From Rhodamnia argentea (lineage: Eukaryota > Streptophyta > Magnoliopsida > Myrtales > Myrtaceae), in NCBI RefSeq assembly GCF_020921035.1, contig NC_063150.1, positions 24,661,826 to 24,725,825 on the forward strand: 64,000 nt of DNA. The letters run 5' to 3'. Below the pieces are notes generated by a model, which was not told the origin of the DNA, did no database searches, and saw only the letters and a program-made list of their open reading frames with translations. Shown piece after piece: positions 38,801 through 49,651 of this stretch. Position 1 is the stretch's first letter. The number at the start of each line of letters is the position of its first letter. A program made the translations under genes and the position numbers.

Positions 38801-39754
38801 CAAAAAATTAAAAATTAAGGGCGTAATGATCCGATATATTTTACTTCTCAGCACAACATGCCTCGTTGGCAGGTAAAAACCACCCCTGTAAGCACAATTT
38901 TGGCATCCTCTTCATCTAAGCACAATATATCCAATGGAGAACCAAAAACTCAATCTAACAATTTCGGTAGAGCTTTGCTCCACTTAACGATTGCTAGTGT
39001 CAAGAAAGATGGCCAATTTGTTCATTCAACCACCAAACGGGGAGCAAAAATGAATTACCACCAAACGAGCACCGCAAGCTTCCTTGTGTTTTTTTCACTG
39101 ATATGAAGCTAAGAGACCCCCAACATAAGTTATAACCCGATCACAGTTCAACAATACATTAACACATCAGGGAAAGCCATATACAGCAGTGTTAAAGGAC
39201 CGAACATGTACTTGTTCATCGCCTCTTTTCGAAGCTCATATTTCCATACTGAACCCCTCGGGAAACTCCGATGAGCACCACTACATTGTAAGCGGAATCG
39301 CAACTATCGAATGTAAAGACAATCAGCAAATGAAGTCGAGTAGTGCTACAGATACGAAATTTCCCCTAGAATGTACCACTAAACTATGCCACAGTTCATA
39401 CCATTATGTCAAATGGAAATTACCAATTGGATAGAAAAGAACAGTCTTTTCTGAGAGAACAAACTTTCTCACTTCACTCATTGAAAAATTGCAGCCAAAA
39501 TTGTCATTGGGATTTGCTGATAATCGTTTCATTCAGCCATGAAAACGTGAGACTTCTTTGATCATCATCATACAATCATCTCATCCAACTCACGATGGAA
39601 ACCGCCAGACCTCTACATGAACAAAGCAACCAAGATTCGAATTACTATGTGATGAAGCTCGACCTCGGGAGATTCAAACGACAAAGGACCGGTCTTTTTG
39701 CTAAAATGTTCAATGCAAGACAGGAGGCGACGAGCTACTAGTTACTACCGTACT
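35886..39754. other. Intergenic DNA: TBL upstream region and OEP7-like downstream region
   Basis: The first 400 bases upstream of TBL contain an AG-rich patch (36107-36140) on the + strand, a pyrimidine patch in the TBL direction. A tandem duplication lies at about 36615-36960. No conserved coding sequence is visible from there to 39754; the part adjacent to the OEP7-like stop codon is probably its 3' untranslated region. Confidence 0.45.
36615..36960 (+). repeat. Two-copy diverged tandem repeat
   Basis: Units starting near 36618 and 36808 share 'GCATATCACTCCACAAA', 'GCCGTTT(T/C)CATTA', 'GCCTAAATG(A/G)TTG' and 'TATATTCGACCAAA' in the same order, giving a period of about 190 bases. A 125-codon ORF over the second unit is judged chance. 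Confidence 0.7.
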
Positions 39755-39934
39755 CTACTCGTCGCGAAGAGGAGAGCGATCTTGTGGAGAAGAGCGAGAG
39801 GCGTCGTCGACGGCGACTTGGGCTTTCTCGAGGAACGGCTTGAAACCCAGTTGCAGAGTGAGATATCCAAACGCCAACGCTCCGATCACGACTATCCCCG
39901 ACCTCATCGCGTTCATCTTCGTCCTGTCCCTCAT
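39755..39934 (-). CDS. Small OEP7-like chloroplast outer-envelope membrane protein
   Basis: An intronless 59-codon frame. OEP7-type proteins are single-span, signal-anchored proteins of the plastid outer envelope; their activity is unknown. A short basic N-terminus (MRDRTKMNAMRS) precedes one hydrophobic segment at about residues 12-31 (GIVVIGALAFGYLTLQLGF), then the family-like FKPFLEKA motif and a polar, acidic tail ending RDE. This order (basic head, transmembrane segment, FKPFL(E/D)K, polar tail) and the length match OEP6/OEP7. The start is the first ATG; M7 or M10 could also be used. Short length makes the assignment less certain than for other genes here. A TTA-flanked foldback transposon starts about 140 bases upstream. 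Confidence 0.68.
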   Translation of the reverse strand: MRDRTKMNAMRSGIVVIGALAFGYLTLQLGFKPFLEKAQVAVDDASRSSPQDRSPLRDE

Positions 39935-40073
39935 CCCTCTCTCTCACATGTGCAGAGGAATCGGGCAGAGAGGACTAACGCGACGCGAGGGTAACTCGAG
40001 GTCTATGCGACGTCGTTCCCTGCCTAAGAATGAATGCACTGCTTGAGGAACATAAACGCAAAGCAGACGGTTA

Positions 40074-40732
40074 GGGCATGTACGGTAACACTACATGGAA
40101 AGTGTTTCTGTTCCGAAAGTATTCCCGGAACACTTTCGAAACAGAAACGTGTATGATAAAAAAATGTTTCAAAAGTGTTCTGAGAACACTTTTGAAGCAA
40201 AATTAAGAAATAAAAAAAACTTGTTTTTCTTCTAAACACTTTTTGAAAATAACTCGAGGGCGAGCTTGTGCAAGCCACCACAACCCACCATCTTCGCCGA
40301 GGAGTTGACGCGGCTGCTGCCGCCCGTTTGTAGGTCGCCGGCCGCCCGCCGTTGGTGGCTGGACACCGTCGCCGATCACCGGATGCCACCGCAGGTCGTC
40401 GGACGCCCGTCCCCGGTCGTTGGACGCCCGTCCCCGATCGTTGGACGCCGGTCGCCGGACGCCACCGCCCCCGGCCATCATCGCCGGTCCCCGGTTGCCG
40501 CTACCCCCCGCCATCATCGCCGGCCGCCACTGCCACCCGTCGCCGCCGATTGCCAACCTCCGCCCTTACCGGCCGCCGGTTGCAAATCCTTCCTTTTGGT
40601 GAAAAAAATATTTTTTTTTGTACTTGTCAAATGGATTTCTATTCTTGAAAATCGTAGCCAGGAACGTAAACACAAAAAAATGTTTCTGTTCTAAATATGT
40701 TCTCGGGAACAAAAACGTTACCATACGGACCC
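40074..40732. mobile_element. PIF/Harbinger-like foldback element with GC-rich core
   Basis: Terminal inverted repeats begin GGGCATGTACGGTAAC on the left and end GTTACCATACGGACCC on the right. The element is flanked by TTA at 40071-40073 and 40733-40735, the 3-base duplication typical of PIF/Harbinger (Tourist-type) insertions. Arms contain inverted 'TGTTTCTGTTC' and 'GTTC(C/T)CGGGAAC'-type motifs. The core (about 40255-40600) is GC-rich and gives spurious Pro/Arg-rich ORFs. No transposase is present. It lies about 140 bases upstream of the OEP7-like start codon. Confidence 0.78.
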
Positions 40733-40735
40733 TTA

Positions 40736-41522
40736 ATAGGTGCGTCTATGGTTCCCCCCATAGACAACATAGCATTTGCAACTTACGACATGTTATGCAT
40801 TTGGTGGTAAAAGTTGAGAGCTCAAGAGTTTTGAAGAACCGAACCCCCAGTTTAAGGGATCAAATCATCAATGTTTGAGCCAATTCCGATGGCGAACATC
40901 GACACCTATCGAAACTTGGTGTAAGAGACCGTGTGCCGTATCAGATAGTCAATTATGGACGCAGCCAACGAAGGTGAGTTCGTTGTTTTGATAACGACTC
41001 TCCGTGGGAAGCTGTTCGGAGTGGCCCCACAGAAATGACTTGTGCTGCCCAAGGGCAGTGCCCTGCTCAACGTAAGGCAGTCGCCAACCACTAACCTGCA
41101 AACGACCACGAGATCTTCCCCGCTTTTGGGAACATTATACCCTTAGCATCCACGAAACTTCATTCCTGATACCTACATGGTTCTGCAGTGTTCACTGCAG
41201 AGAGAGAGAGAGAGGGTATCTTCTTACGAAGGCCAAATGCCAAAGCAAATCAATCAGCCAAAACCAAGTCAAGATTTTGCAGATGGAAAGAAGCATGAAG
41301 GATTATATGTCATCGGCAAGGGATTCGGCAAACTAAGTTACATTAAATGTACACATACTACTACAACCAAAGCAAAAAAATAAGCTAATGAAAGGGCAAT
41401 AATATACACGCAGCAGCCAGGCCACTCAGATCCACCTCCATCACCCTTATGCAACACAAGAAGCTCAAAAAGTTTCAACCTTCAACCTGACGATCGACCC
41501 CCAAACAAGCCCACATCCTTGC
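40736..41522. other. Intergenic DNA and NF-YC 3' untranslated region
   Basis: No gene recognised. A short (AG)n run lies at about 41198-41214. The bases just below 41523, read on the - strand, form the probable NF-YC 3' untranslated region. Confidence 0.5.
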
Positions 41523-42305
41523 TCAAGAATCTGCAGGCGGCTGCTGTTGCTGCGGTTGTTGCTGCGGCCACATCTGAGGAGCCATGTAAGGGTGAGGCTG
41601 TTGGCTGTACATAGACTGATCCGTCACAGGCCTACTAGCAATAACTCCAGGAACACCCATTTGTGGACCATGCTGAGATGGCATGTAGTAGTAAGGAACG
41701 CCTTCAGCCGGTGCACCCACAGGAAGAGCCCCTCCCCTCGGGATCGAGGCAAGCACTTCGTCTCTCAAATCCTCTCTGGGCACGATATCGACCAAGAAAT
41801 CGAAAATATCGGTCCTCGTGATCGCCGCCGCAATGTCATTCTTCTGGAGGGTCCTCCTCTTGTTCTCCTCCGTGTGGTTCCAGGATCGGAGAGTCAGCTC
41901 CAGAATGAACATCTCGCAAGCCCTGGCAAATATGACTGGAGCTTCAGCAGATATCATCCTCACATCCTCATCGGCTTTCATGATCTTCTTGATTCGCGCT
42001 AACGGCAGGCTGTGGTTCTTGAAGTCAGTGGTCTGCTCAATTTCTTGATACTGATTGGCCCAGAAGTTCTGAAGCTGCTGCTGCAGTTGTTGCTGCTGTT
42101 GCTGGTGGATGTGCTGATATGCAAGCTGATGCTGTGCTAGTTGAGCTGAAGGAGCAGGCTGAGGAGGTTGCATTTGTCCGGCAGATCCAGGAGGAGCCCC
42201 ACCTGCCATTTGATTGGGTTGATATGGGCTCAAACCATATGACATCTGAGCAGTGCTGCTGACAACCCCTATCGCCGGGGTCTGCCCATTCCCCTGCTGA
42301 TCCAT
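41523..42305 (-). CDS. Nuclear transcription factor Y subunit C (NF-YC)
   Basis: A single coding exon of 260 codons plus stop. NF-YC pairs with NF-YB through a histone fold and, with NF-YA or CONSTANS-type proteins, binds CCAAT or CORE sites to control flowering, hormone and stress genes. The histone-fold domain is at about residues 96-175 (from [20 protein letters not shown] through [17 protein letters not shown] to [18 protein letters not shown]). Gln-rich regions lie on both sides (about 62-88 and 231-256). The length and the C-terminal QMWPQQQ and PPADS features match the NF-YC3/NF-YC9 type. The start codon is MDQQGNG; an in-frame ATG 27 codons upstream (42386) lies beyond the leader splice acceptor (42343-42344) and so would be intronic. 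The coding region is intronless, with a long intron in the leader, as is usual for this subgroup. Confidence 0.95.
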   Translation of the reverse strand: MDQQGNGQTPAIGVVSSTAQMSYGLSPYQPNQMAGGAPPGSAGQMQPPQPAPSAQLAQHQLAYQHIHQQQQQQLQQQLQNFWANQYQEIEQTTDFKNHSLPLARIKKIMKADEDVRMISAEAPVIFARACEMFILELTLRSWNHTEENKRRTLQKNDIAAAITRTDIFDFLVDIVPREDLRDEVLASIPRGGALPVGAPAEGVPYYYMPSQHGPQMGVPGVIASRPVTDQSMYSQQPHPYMAPQMWPQQQPQQQQPPADS

Positions 42306-42342
42306 GCCAAAGCAGAAGAGACTTTGTATTGAAGAGCTTTTA

Positions 42343-44579
42343 CTGCAACACAAACACATCAAAAAGATATATGGCCTTTTTAACATACATAGCGATCACC
42401 AAAACTATCAAAGGCAGAACTCCTGAAGAAATCATCAAGACTTTTGTCTGACAAAAGACACAAAACAATAAAGAAATCCAGACCAACAAAACTTGAAGGT
42501 AATCCTACCTTGACGACAATTCGCACTAATTCACAGACATGGAATGAATATCTTAACAACATATCCTTTAGATGGACAAAATCCTTGTGAATCTCCGCTA
42601 TTTGTATATGGAACATCATAAGAACGAATAAGAGTGAATGCCCGCCTGCCCCCCCCGACGCTGAGACGCAGCTCTAAAGATATTTCATCCAATGGCAATA
42701 CCACGAGGCATACCAAGATGGTAACAACGGTCAATCAAATATTTAATTTGCATGACATGGCATCATGTTCTTCTAATGTTAAAAATTTCCATCTAGCATA
42801 AATGCTCCTAGCGATACCACGAGAAAACTACATGACAAAAGCATAAGAACTTCACCACACGGCATGCTTTCTAACCACAATTTACTGTTCTGACCAGATT
42901 AAGAGCCCAATGTCGATATTTGAAAAGATCTCCAAAATTTAATCTAGACAATGGCAAGAGGAAAGATTGAGAAGCTAAGGTGAAGAGGGCTAGTATTACG
43001 TACATTGCACGTCCTTCTTTATTAGCTTCAACTTTCAAAAAGAAGAAGGGTTATGCACTCAACTACGGTACCATAGCTAGAGGTATCATATTCGGTTTCT
43101 CACACCCATTTTTCATCCTACCAAACTTTGCATGGGAGTTATAAGATATTAAATACATTGACCACAGTTCTCCAATAGTTAAAGAGATTCCTACTCAACC
43201 TGAAAGAGCCAAATGCTATAAACCTAAAAGGGTTGCTGACGAAGTTTCAAACTTTCTATATGAGACGGTAACTCTTGAGCTGCTATAGCAAGCATGAAGC
43301 AAACTCTCTCTCTCTCCCCCCTGCCCTCTGCGTGAATGGGTGCCAACATAACAACAAGAAGCAAGCAGATTTGCATAAGTCTTTGGATGCAAGTACATAA
43401 AGTAAATGGTCTAACTTCATGCATCCTCGCTTTGCATCTCAAGGATCCCAGTACAATGCAACCATCAACATAAGAGGATAAGTGTCCTAAGGCTTTAAGG
43501 CTAGCCACAGGTTTGGCTTTCACTAGCATTCCCGCTCGACCACAACAAGTACAGAAGACAAAATTTCTACACTTCCTGATACTCTTATTACATCTAAATT
43601 ACCAACTATATGTGTTTTTGAGTAGTCAAAGCACAAAAACTAAACAGGTCACTGAAAAACAGAAAAACAGCTAGGCAATCCCTTCTTAGGAGCTCCTAAT
43701 CAGTTTACCCTAAAGATATCAGCAAGTGGAGTGTATATGAATTCCATTACAGGTTTCTGGTACAGACAATGGTCAGACATATCAGCAAAGCACCAAATGG
43801 TCAATCAACCAACACAAAAGAGACAACTCAATCTATCACATTTTGACCCTGCTTAAGACACACACCCCTTCCTATTTTATCAAGCACTTTACGCTGCAAG
43901 ATGTGCTAATCCCTTACACCAAATGAAGAAATAGTCTATTCACTGAACTAAGAAAGGACAAAGATACTTATCAAAGCTAAAATTCTCCCACATACCACAA
44001 CAACAAGAAACCAAATGAACCTATCCCAAAAAGTGATCTATAACTCTACGAGATAGATCCACCATCTCTGAGTACATATTTGCAAGTATAAGGACAAAAA
44101 GCCACAACTTCTTCAAAAAGAAAATCATGGAATCAACACAATCACATACAACCGTACAAGTAAAATTGCTGTGCCAAATTTTTCCTCTTTTATCAGGCCG
44201 AATCTGATCAGCCTGATCAGCAATTATGTGGTCCCATATCAAGCCATGCTGCACAAACACCCCATGCTAACTCACTCCTCAGAAAAAGTTCCACGAAGAA
44301 ATCTCTAAGAGAAAGAATTACAAAACTGATCTAATTAATGATCTACGATTCATCAAATACAGAACAAGCAGCCCAACCTCAACTGGGTCCTCCCGTAACA
44401 CGACCATCAGCACAGAAGCACCGAACCACATGCATGCAAAGAGAAAAAATCCTCCTTTCCACGGACAAGAAAAAACTCTACCGGATCAGACTTTCGACTT
44501 AAACCCCTACCCCTCTCCCCTTCCCATCCAATAAAAAGAGTCGGTGCTCGAAAGAAGCAAAAAAGCACAGAGCTTGCAC
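42343..44579 (-). other. Leader (5' untranslated) intron of NF-YC
   Basis: Acceptor TTTGTGTTGCAG ends at 42343, 37 bases before the NF-YC start codon. The proposed donor is CAAG|GTGCAAG at 44580/44579, giving an intron of about 2.2 kb. The donor is inferred from the strong consensus and the leader-like pyrimidine-rich sequence upstream of it; no transcript was available. The intron holds no credible ORF or RNA gene. Confidence 0.6.
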
Positions 44580-44900
44580 CTTGTCTGCTTTCGCTTCAGT
44601 GTCCCGCAGAGTTGCTCTAAATCCTGTCAATCCGGGAGACGATCGAAGTCAAGACCTGGTTTTCACACATGGGGGGGGGGCAAAAGAAGAACGTCAAACC
44701 CACGATGAAACGAGCAACGACAACATCGGAAAAGGGGAGGACGACAAGAACAGAAAGCAAGAGACGCGAGAAAAAGTAGGTAGAGAAACGATATTTGACA
44801 TACTCCCCACTAAAATCGAACCTCCTTTGCTGCGAGGAATCCACCAAAAAGAGAATCACAGCGCAGAGAGAGAGAAAGAGAGTGGAAGATGAGTGAATTC
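44580..44900 (-). promoter_or_regulatory. NF-YC leader exon with two upstream ORFs
   Basis: Reading on the - strand there is a pyrimidine patch (44865-44885, seen as GAGAGAGAGAAAGAGAG on +), a likely transcription start zone. Below it lie two complete ATG-initiated frames: 44801-44694 (35 residues, Ser/Leu/Phe-rich) and 44670-44617 (17 residues, beginning MCENQV). Both end before the leader intron. If the transcript starts near the pyrimidine patch, both would be upstream ORFs. Confidence 0.45.
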
Positions 44901-45135
44901 TTCTCTTAGAAATTTCTAATTTTTGCTTTTTATCTTTCTTGGGTGCAATATGACTTTTGCAGAGGTCTCGAGGGGAAAGCGCGACTCCGGGTTCCGTCTT
45001 ACCAACCTAAAAAGCTCTGCGTTTGACCCCCACCCCCAACCCCAAGTTTTCCCCGTCATGACGATATTGCCCTCCGAGATTCCTTTTATTTTTATTCAGT
45101 TCCCCGGCGTGTGATTTGTCGGGCGGCTTCCGGGA

Positions 45136-45186
45136 GTGACGTCACGAGTGGACTCGTGGCTGGGTCAGGAAGTGGCCACGTCATCA
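45136..45186. promoter_or_regulatory. Cluster of ACGT-core bZIP-type sites upstream of NF-YC
   Basis: GTGACGTCAC at 45136-45145 is a perfect 10-base palindrome of the C-box/CRE type bound by plant bZIP factors. A second ACGT core, GGCCACGTCATCA, follows at about 45174-45186. They lie some 250 bases upstream of the proposed NF-YC transcription start zone. Function is inferred from motif only. Confidence 0.45.
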
Positions 45187-45440
45187 GAACAGCCCAAATT
45201 GTCGGGGGCGGGGGATTTTGGGCTGGGCCGGATTGAACGTGGGCCTAAATTTGGGCCGCCTTTTTGACAGGGATTTTCTATTTGGGCCCAGAAAGATCGA
45301 GACACAACCTACGAAAAGCTACAACCTTGAACTATCCAATGTTCGCAGGTGTGGATCAAGAGATTCAAGACTATTGAGAGACACTGAGATTTTTTGACTC
45401 ACGATAGCAATGTCGAAGCCTCGTCGGACAAATTATTTTT

Positions 45441-45502
45441 AAATTCGAGTTTCGAATCACGGACCGAAACCGACGATCTCTACCTATTGAACTAGGGGAC
45501 CG
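45441..45502 (-). other. tRNA-like fragment (possible tRNA-derived repeat)
   Basis: On the - strand TAGTTCAATAGG (45494-45483) matches the polymerase III A-box consensus and is followed by GTAGAG as in many tRNAs. About 25 bases later GATTCGAAAC (45458-45449) resembles a degenerate B box. There is no convincing acceptor-stem pairing, so this is not a functional tRNA; it could be a SINE head or tRNA relic. Confidence 0.3.
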
Positions 45503-46584
45503 ATTCTTTATGTGATTGGTTGAAAAGAACAACGAACGGGGCTCGGCGTCCTCACCGTTTTGGTGTATTAAGCAAACAAGATTTGGGCTCAAGTTGGTTT
45601 ACTATTGCCTAGAAAACTTGATGGGCCTATTTTAGGAGTTTAAAGCCCAAAACGTAAGGCAAAACATATCCTAGTTTCTGACTATTTCCATCTATAGTTA
45701 TTAATTCGAGATATGCGATCCCAAATTTATGACTCGTGAACCAAATATAATCGTAAAATGAGCTAAAATTACTAAGATTGTTGTATTTTACGTGGAAAAC
45801 ATTTAAAGTAAGTAGAAAAAAATATTGCAAAATAGCAAAGTTCTGAGCAAAATTCATTACTGCTCATTAATCTAGTTAAAAAATGTAACATTTACACGTA
45901 AATATAAAGTTCATGTGCCACACAATGTATTATTGATATCGAATTAGCGCTTTTTCACTTTTATATATAACTGGAATATATGAGGTGAGGCTATTTTCAA
46001 CTTCATTTAGGCTAAGACGCTCATTTTTTTTTAGTTAATTGACCGAATTCTCCCTCTCTTCAATTTTTTTTTTAAACAATGTTGAAAGAAAGTAATCATA
46101 GTTCTACCAACTCCATTGTCAATTTCACAATATCAAATGCCCCCACCACTCAAAGCACGATATCATCTTACCATTCGTCATCTCGTCGCAATCTCAATCT
46201 TCGGAATCACAAAAGCTATGTAGGATATCAAAAGCTTCTATTTACGACAACTTATGTATTCATAATCGATATTATATACACGATGACTTGTGAGTTCATA
46301 ATCGATTGCATAAGTTTTGGGAGCCTTTCAATCAAACTGATCGAAGAAGATTAAGTGCACTGGCAAAAAAGTGTCTATATGGCCCACACTCATTTATTAG
46401 GAGCTAGTCCAGATCTTATCCATTGATTTAAGTTCACTTGAAGAAACTAGTGCTTTAACAAAGAGCCACCTAGGACACCACCTACTTCACCTCATTGTCC
46501 TAGGGTATAACCATCATTCACTCCAAGCAACCGCACAAACGAATGCAAAAGAAGAAAGAACACGACGAACTTTCAACCAAGCTT

Positions 46585-46590
46585 TTTATT
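46585..46590 (-). terminator. Polyadenylation signal AATAAA for the YGL/LRDR gene
   Basis: AATAAA on the - strand about 300 bases downstream of the stop codon at 46888, within AT-rich sequence; a good distance for a plant 3' untranslated region. Confidence 0.55.
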
Positions 46591-46887
46591 AGACACGAAG
46601 TACAGCCATAGCCGTAGCCTGTACACTGGTCAAGACATAAAATCCAATGAGCAACAGCTGAAAAGAGGAACAACTCAGATCTAAGCTACAAAGGATTACA
46701 AGTTTACAACAGTTGCAACTCCCTCCAAGTGACCAAGTTCACATCTCTCCACAACCATCTACTCTGTTTGGGCTTCTCTTATGAACCACCGAAAGCCACA
46801 CGAACATGTCGCTCTCTCTCTCTCCTTTCCTCAGATGGGTTCACATCTTCAAGACATCAACATCACAAGAGACACCCAAGTTTCATC

Positions 46888-46976
46888 TCATTCTCTGGCT
46901 GCAAGAACTGCTGGCCCTTCCACCTGAAATCCAATACCCACATAAATTTGACATGTCAGTGTGGTGGAAGTGGAGG

Positions 46977-47018
<42 letters not shown>

Positions 47019-49505
47019 AGCAGCTCAGGTTGCTGTTTTGAGTTTGATTTATGTGGGCAAATGGGTACACTGACCCGAGGAAAATCAACATTAGGTGAAC
47101 CAGGCTGTGACTCAAAGTAGTCCCACATGCTTGTTGTTATCCATAAAAGTTAGTGAAGGAACAGATGAAGATGCAACCACCAACAAGTGCCAATAAATTT
47201 AAGGTAGGTCTACCTTGTCGGACTTTCCGACTGGGACAAATGTTTGGTTTATAATTCTATCAAGGATCACGCCAGTCGATATGAAGCTGGTATATGTGTA
47301 TTGGATTCACAGTGTGATGCAACTTAGTCTACTCTTGCTTCATAAGCACTCATATGTCCCAAGAACACAAAGGTCTTAGGAAGCAGCAACTCCGATTCTC
47401 ATCAAGCACACACCAGCAACTTATATTCGGTGAATAACAGGACTTTAAAAGACTCCTTTTGAAAGGGCAGATGATGAAATGAGGCAGCTTTCAGGTTCTG
47501 ATTTTGAAGTTGTCAATAAGAATTGCCTATCAAGAGAATCTTGTGGTGACTAAAAACAGGTCAATATGTAGCCGGTAAGATTACTACACTAAAGTCTGAG
47601 AGATCCACTGACTGACTTACTAAGGGTCTCATAGAAAGTCCAAATTATTATTAATGAATAAGTTTACCTTGAATGTTGCTCCCCAGATCTCCTCTTCATT
47701 TGCAGGAACTGCAGTGATCTTATTCTTGGGATTCTCATAGCATCTTATTTCCCCAACTGCGGTGGAGAAGAAGCATCCTGCGTGATCATAAGTCGTCAAC
47801 AAAGAGAAGCGCCTTTACAAGAGACAGAGAATTGCGCAAACTACTCATACAGAGCACGGCTATTTCCTATTGTCTTACAAAATTGCGGACTACTTTGAGA
47901 AGTACAGTTATACGTATGGTTCCCAGACTCTACCTTGAGGAAATGATGCAAGTGACTTGCCACAAGCACCTTTGAGCAGCTCTGCGTCATTCGCAAACGC
48001 GACGTACCCATCGGCGGTGATTCCCCAATAGAGAGGAACTTTGCCATATTGATCCTGTAAATTTCCATCTCTTAGCGACAATTCAAAGCAACACTGCCTC
48101 AACCAACACAAGAATTTGACAGATGGAATATCTTACAGAAGCCACGAACAGAGTGGAGGTGGACTTGTCGAAGACAATGAAAGCGAAATTCCCGCTCAGG
48201 TGGCCAACCACATGGTTGGGAGGGTACGGAGCTCGGTCACGAAGCGCCTTGTATGCTTCGATGACGAGGACCACCTCGTTCGCGGACTTGGCAAGCCCGT
48301 ATTGTTGCCTGAGACTGCCCAGGTTGTCCAGCACTCCCTCGAACAAGCAGAAAATTTCATCTTTGACGGCGAACGATCTGCCAGTCGAGTTACAACAGAA
48401 CACAGCATCAGAACAAGCCAATCTTCGATATCTTTAGTATGATTTAACTGGGTTTAAACTTCAGTCACCCCAAGTCTATGAGCTCTCAGAATTTCAAAAG
48501 TGATGATTCAGGAGCGACTTTTCTCATCACTTTCACCTCAAAGCTGTAGAATTATCACTCAAACTACCAGTCTAAGTCTAACCAACCGGCTCGCGTCACG
48601 GACGTAGACATAATGAAATCAGTTCTCCTGGGTTTTGCCATATCTACAAGCCCGTACCCTGGACATCCCGAAATCAACAGGTACTATAAACTAAAGCTGA
48701 ATTCACCTCGCAAATCGCTACGAAAATCGAACATCATGAGCGAATTATAGATCAAATAACGAGATCTACTCCTGATGTTTTGCTTTATTGTTTGTCACAA
48801 AATTGCTTTGGTTTTGTTTTCGGCTCGCAGCCATGAAATTTCCTGTGGTGGTACTCGTCTCCTATTCTCTGGGGAAAAACGGAACAACCAATTTCAAGAG
48901 CGTGAGCACATTCCTATGATGTTTCGGCAAAATTATATGGTTAACAATAGAAACGTCGGTCCGAACGCGACATGTAGCTTCCATGATCGTGCTCTAATTT
49001 CAACATCTCCCTTCAAGATTTGAGCAGTCTGGACTCTTGAGAGCCATTATCGAACATGCAAACTACGCTTGGATGCAGATTAAGCTAAAGCATGCCAGAT
49101 TATGCCTTTTCAGCTCCAGGATTCGTCCTGATCATCCCGATCAAACGATCACGTCCGTCGATCGGAAAAGTTAATTCAACATGCAAAATTAATCTCGACA
49201 TACTCAACTGACGTCGTCGTCTCGAGCGAAGCTCGCACATCGCTCGACGCTCACGGTCCGTTTGGTTTCGATTGGTTTCGTTGTTTTTTTCCGGATTTTT
49301 ACCTGGGCTGCAGCAGGGATTCGTTGTGGTGGGTGTAGGCCAGCTGCGCGTGGTCCCCGATCTGCACCGACACGCCCGAGGCGTTAGACTGGAGGAACCG
49401 CCGCATGAGCTCCGCCGACGTCGTCTTCGGCGACGGCGTCCGGCAGCCTGCCGCCACCAGCTCGTCCGGCGGCGACATGATCGAGCTGCTGAACACTCCC
49501 AACAT
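46888..49505 (-). CDS. TSJT1/aluminium-induced-type protein with YGL and LRDR motifs (DUF3700)
   Basis: Five exons: 49505-49303, 48377-48137, 48054-47934, 47777-47668, 46923-46888; 236 codons plus stop, normal for the family. These proteins have a glutamine-amidotransferase-like (class II-type) fold but no proven activity; transcripts often change with auxin, dark, sugar starvation or metal stress. The diagnostic motifs are visible: YGL at residues 94-96 and LRDR at 113-116. The N-terminus MLGVFSSSI is conserved; because the start Met is followed by Leu, no Ntn catalytic Cys2 is present, as expected. Conserved blocks are FCLFEGVLDN, LSGNFAFIVFD, YWGITADG and the C-terminal VEGPAVLAARE. The last exon is only 36 bases, encoding 11 residues and the stop. 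All introns are GT-AG and in phase. Confidence 0.93.
46977..47017. repeat. (AT)n(GT)n compound microsatellite in the last intron
   Basis: Four to six AT units followed by about 15 GT units, inside the 744-base final intron of the YGL/LRDR gene, about 55 bases upstream (on the - strand) of the acceptor of the 36-base last exon. Confidence 0.9.
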
Positions 49506-49535
49506 TTTCTCTCTCTCTCTCTCTCTCTCTCTCTA
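49506..49535 (-). repeat. (GA)n tract directly upstream of the YGL/LRDR start codon
   Basis: On the - strand a run of about 13 GA dinucleotides ends with AAA immediately before the ATG, so the leader of this gene finishes in a purine microsatellite. Confidence 0.85.
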
Positions 49536-49651
49536 CGACTAACTAACTCGAACTAAGATGAGCTGCTGATCGATCGAGCTCTGTCCAACTTCAGAGGCGG
49601 AATTACGCAATGATCGGACATGGGAGGAGGAAGAGAGTAGCAGGCCCAGGC

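Larger units (their letters stand above)
44901..46584. other. NF-YC promoter region and intergenic DNA
   Basis: Contains bZIP-type ACGT sites near 45136-45190 (separate entry) and a tRNA-like fragment at 45441-45502. From 45600 to 46560 the sequence is AT-rich with no recognisable gene; a 91-codon + strand ORF at 46079-46354 has low-complexity Ser/Thr/Ile content. Confidence 0.45.

Noticed and set aside
40203..40694. Overlapping Pro/Arg/Gly-rich ORFs on both strands
   Set aside because: They lie in the GC-rich core of the TTA-flanked foldback element, are open in several frames at once and have no conserved motif.
42306..42386. N-terminal extension of NF-YC starting 27 codons upstream
   Set aside because: The upstream ATG lies beyond the splice acceptor at 42343-42344 and so belongs to the leader intron; MDQQGNG is the family's normal start.
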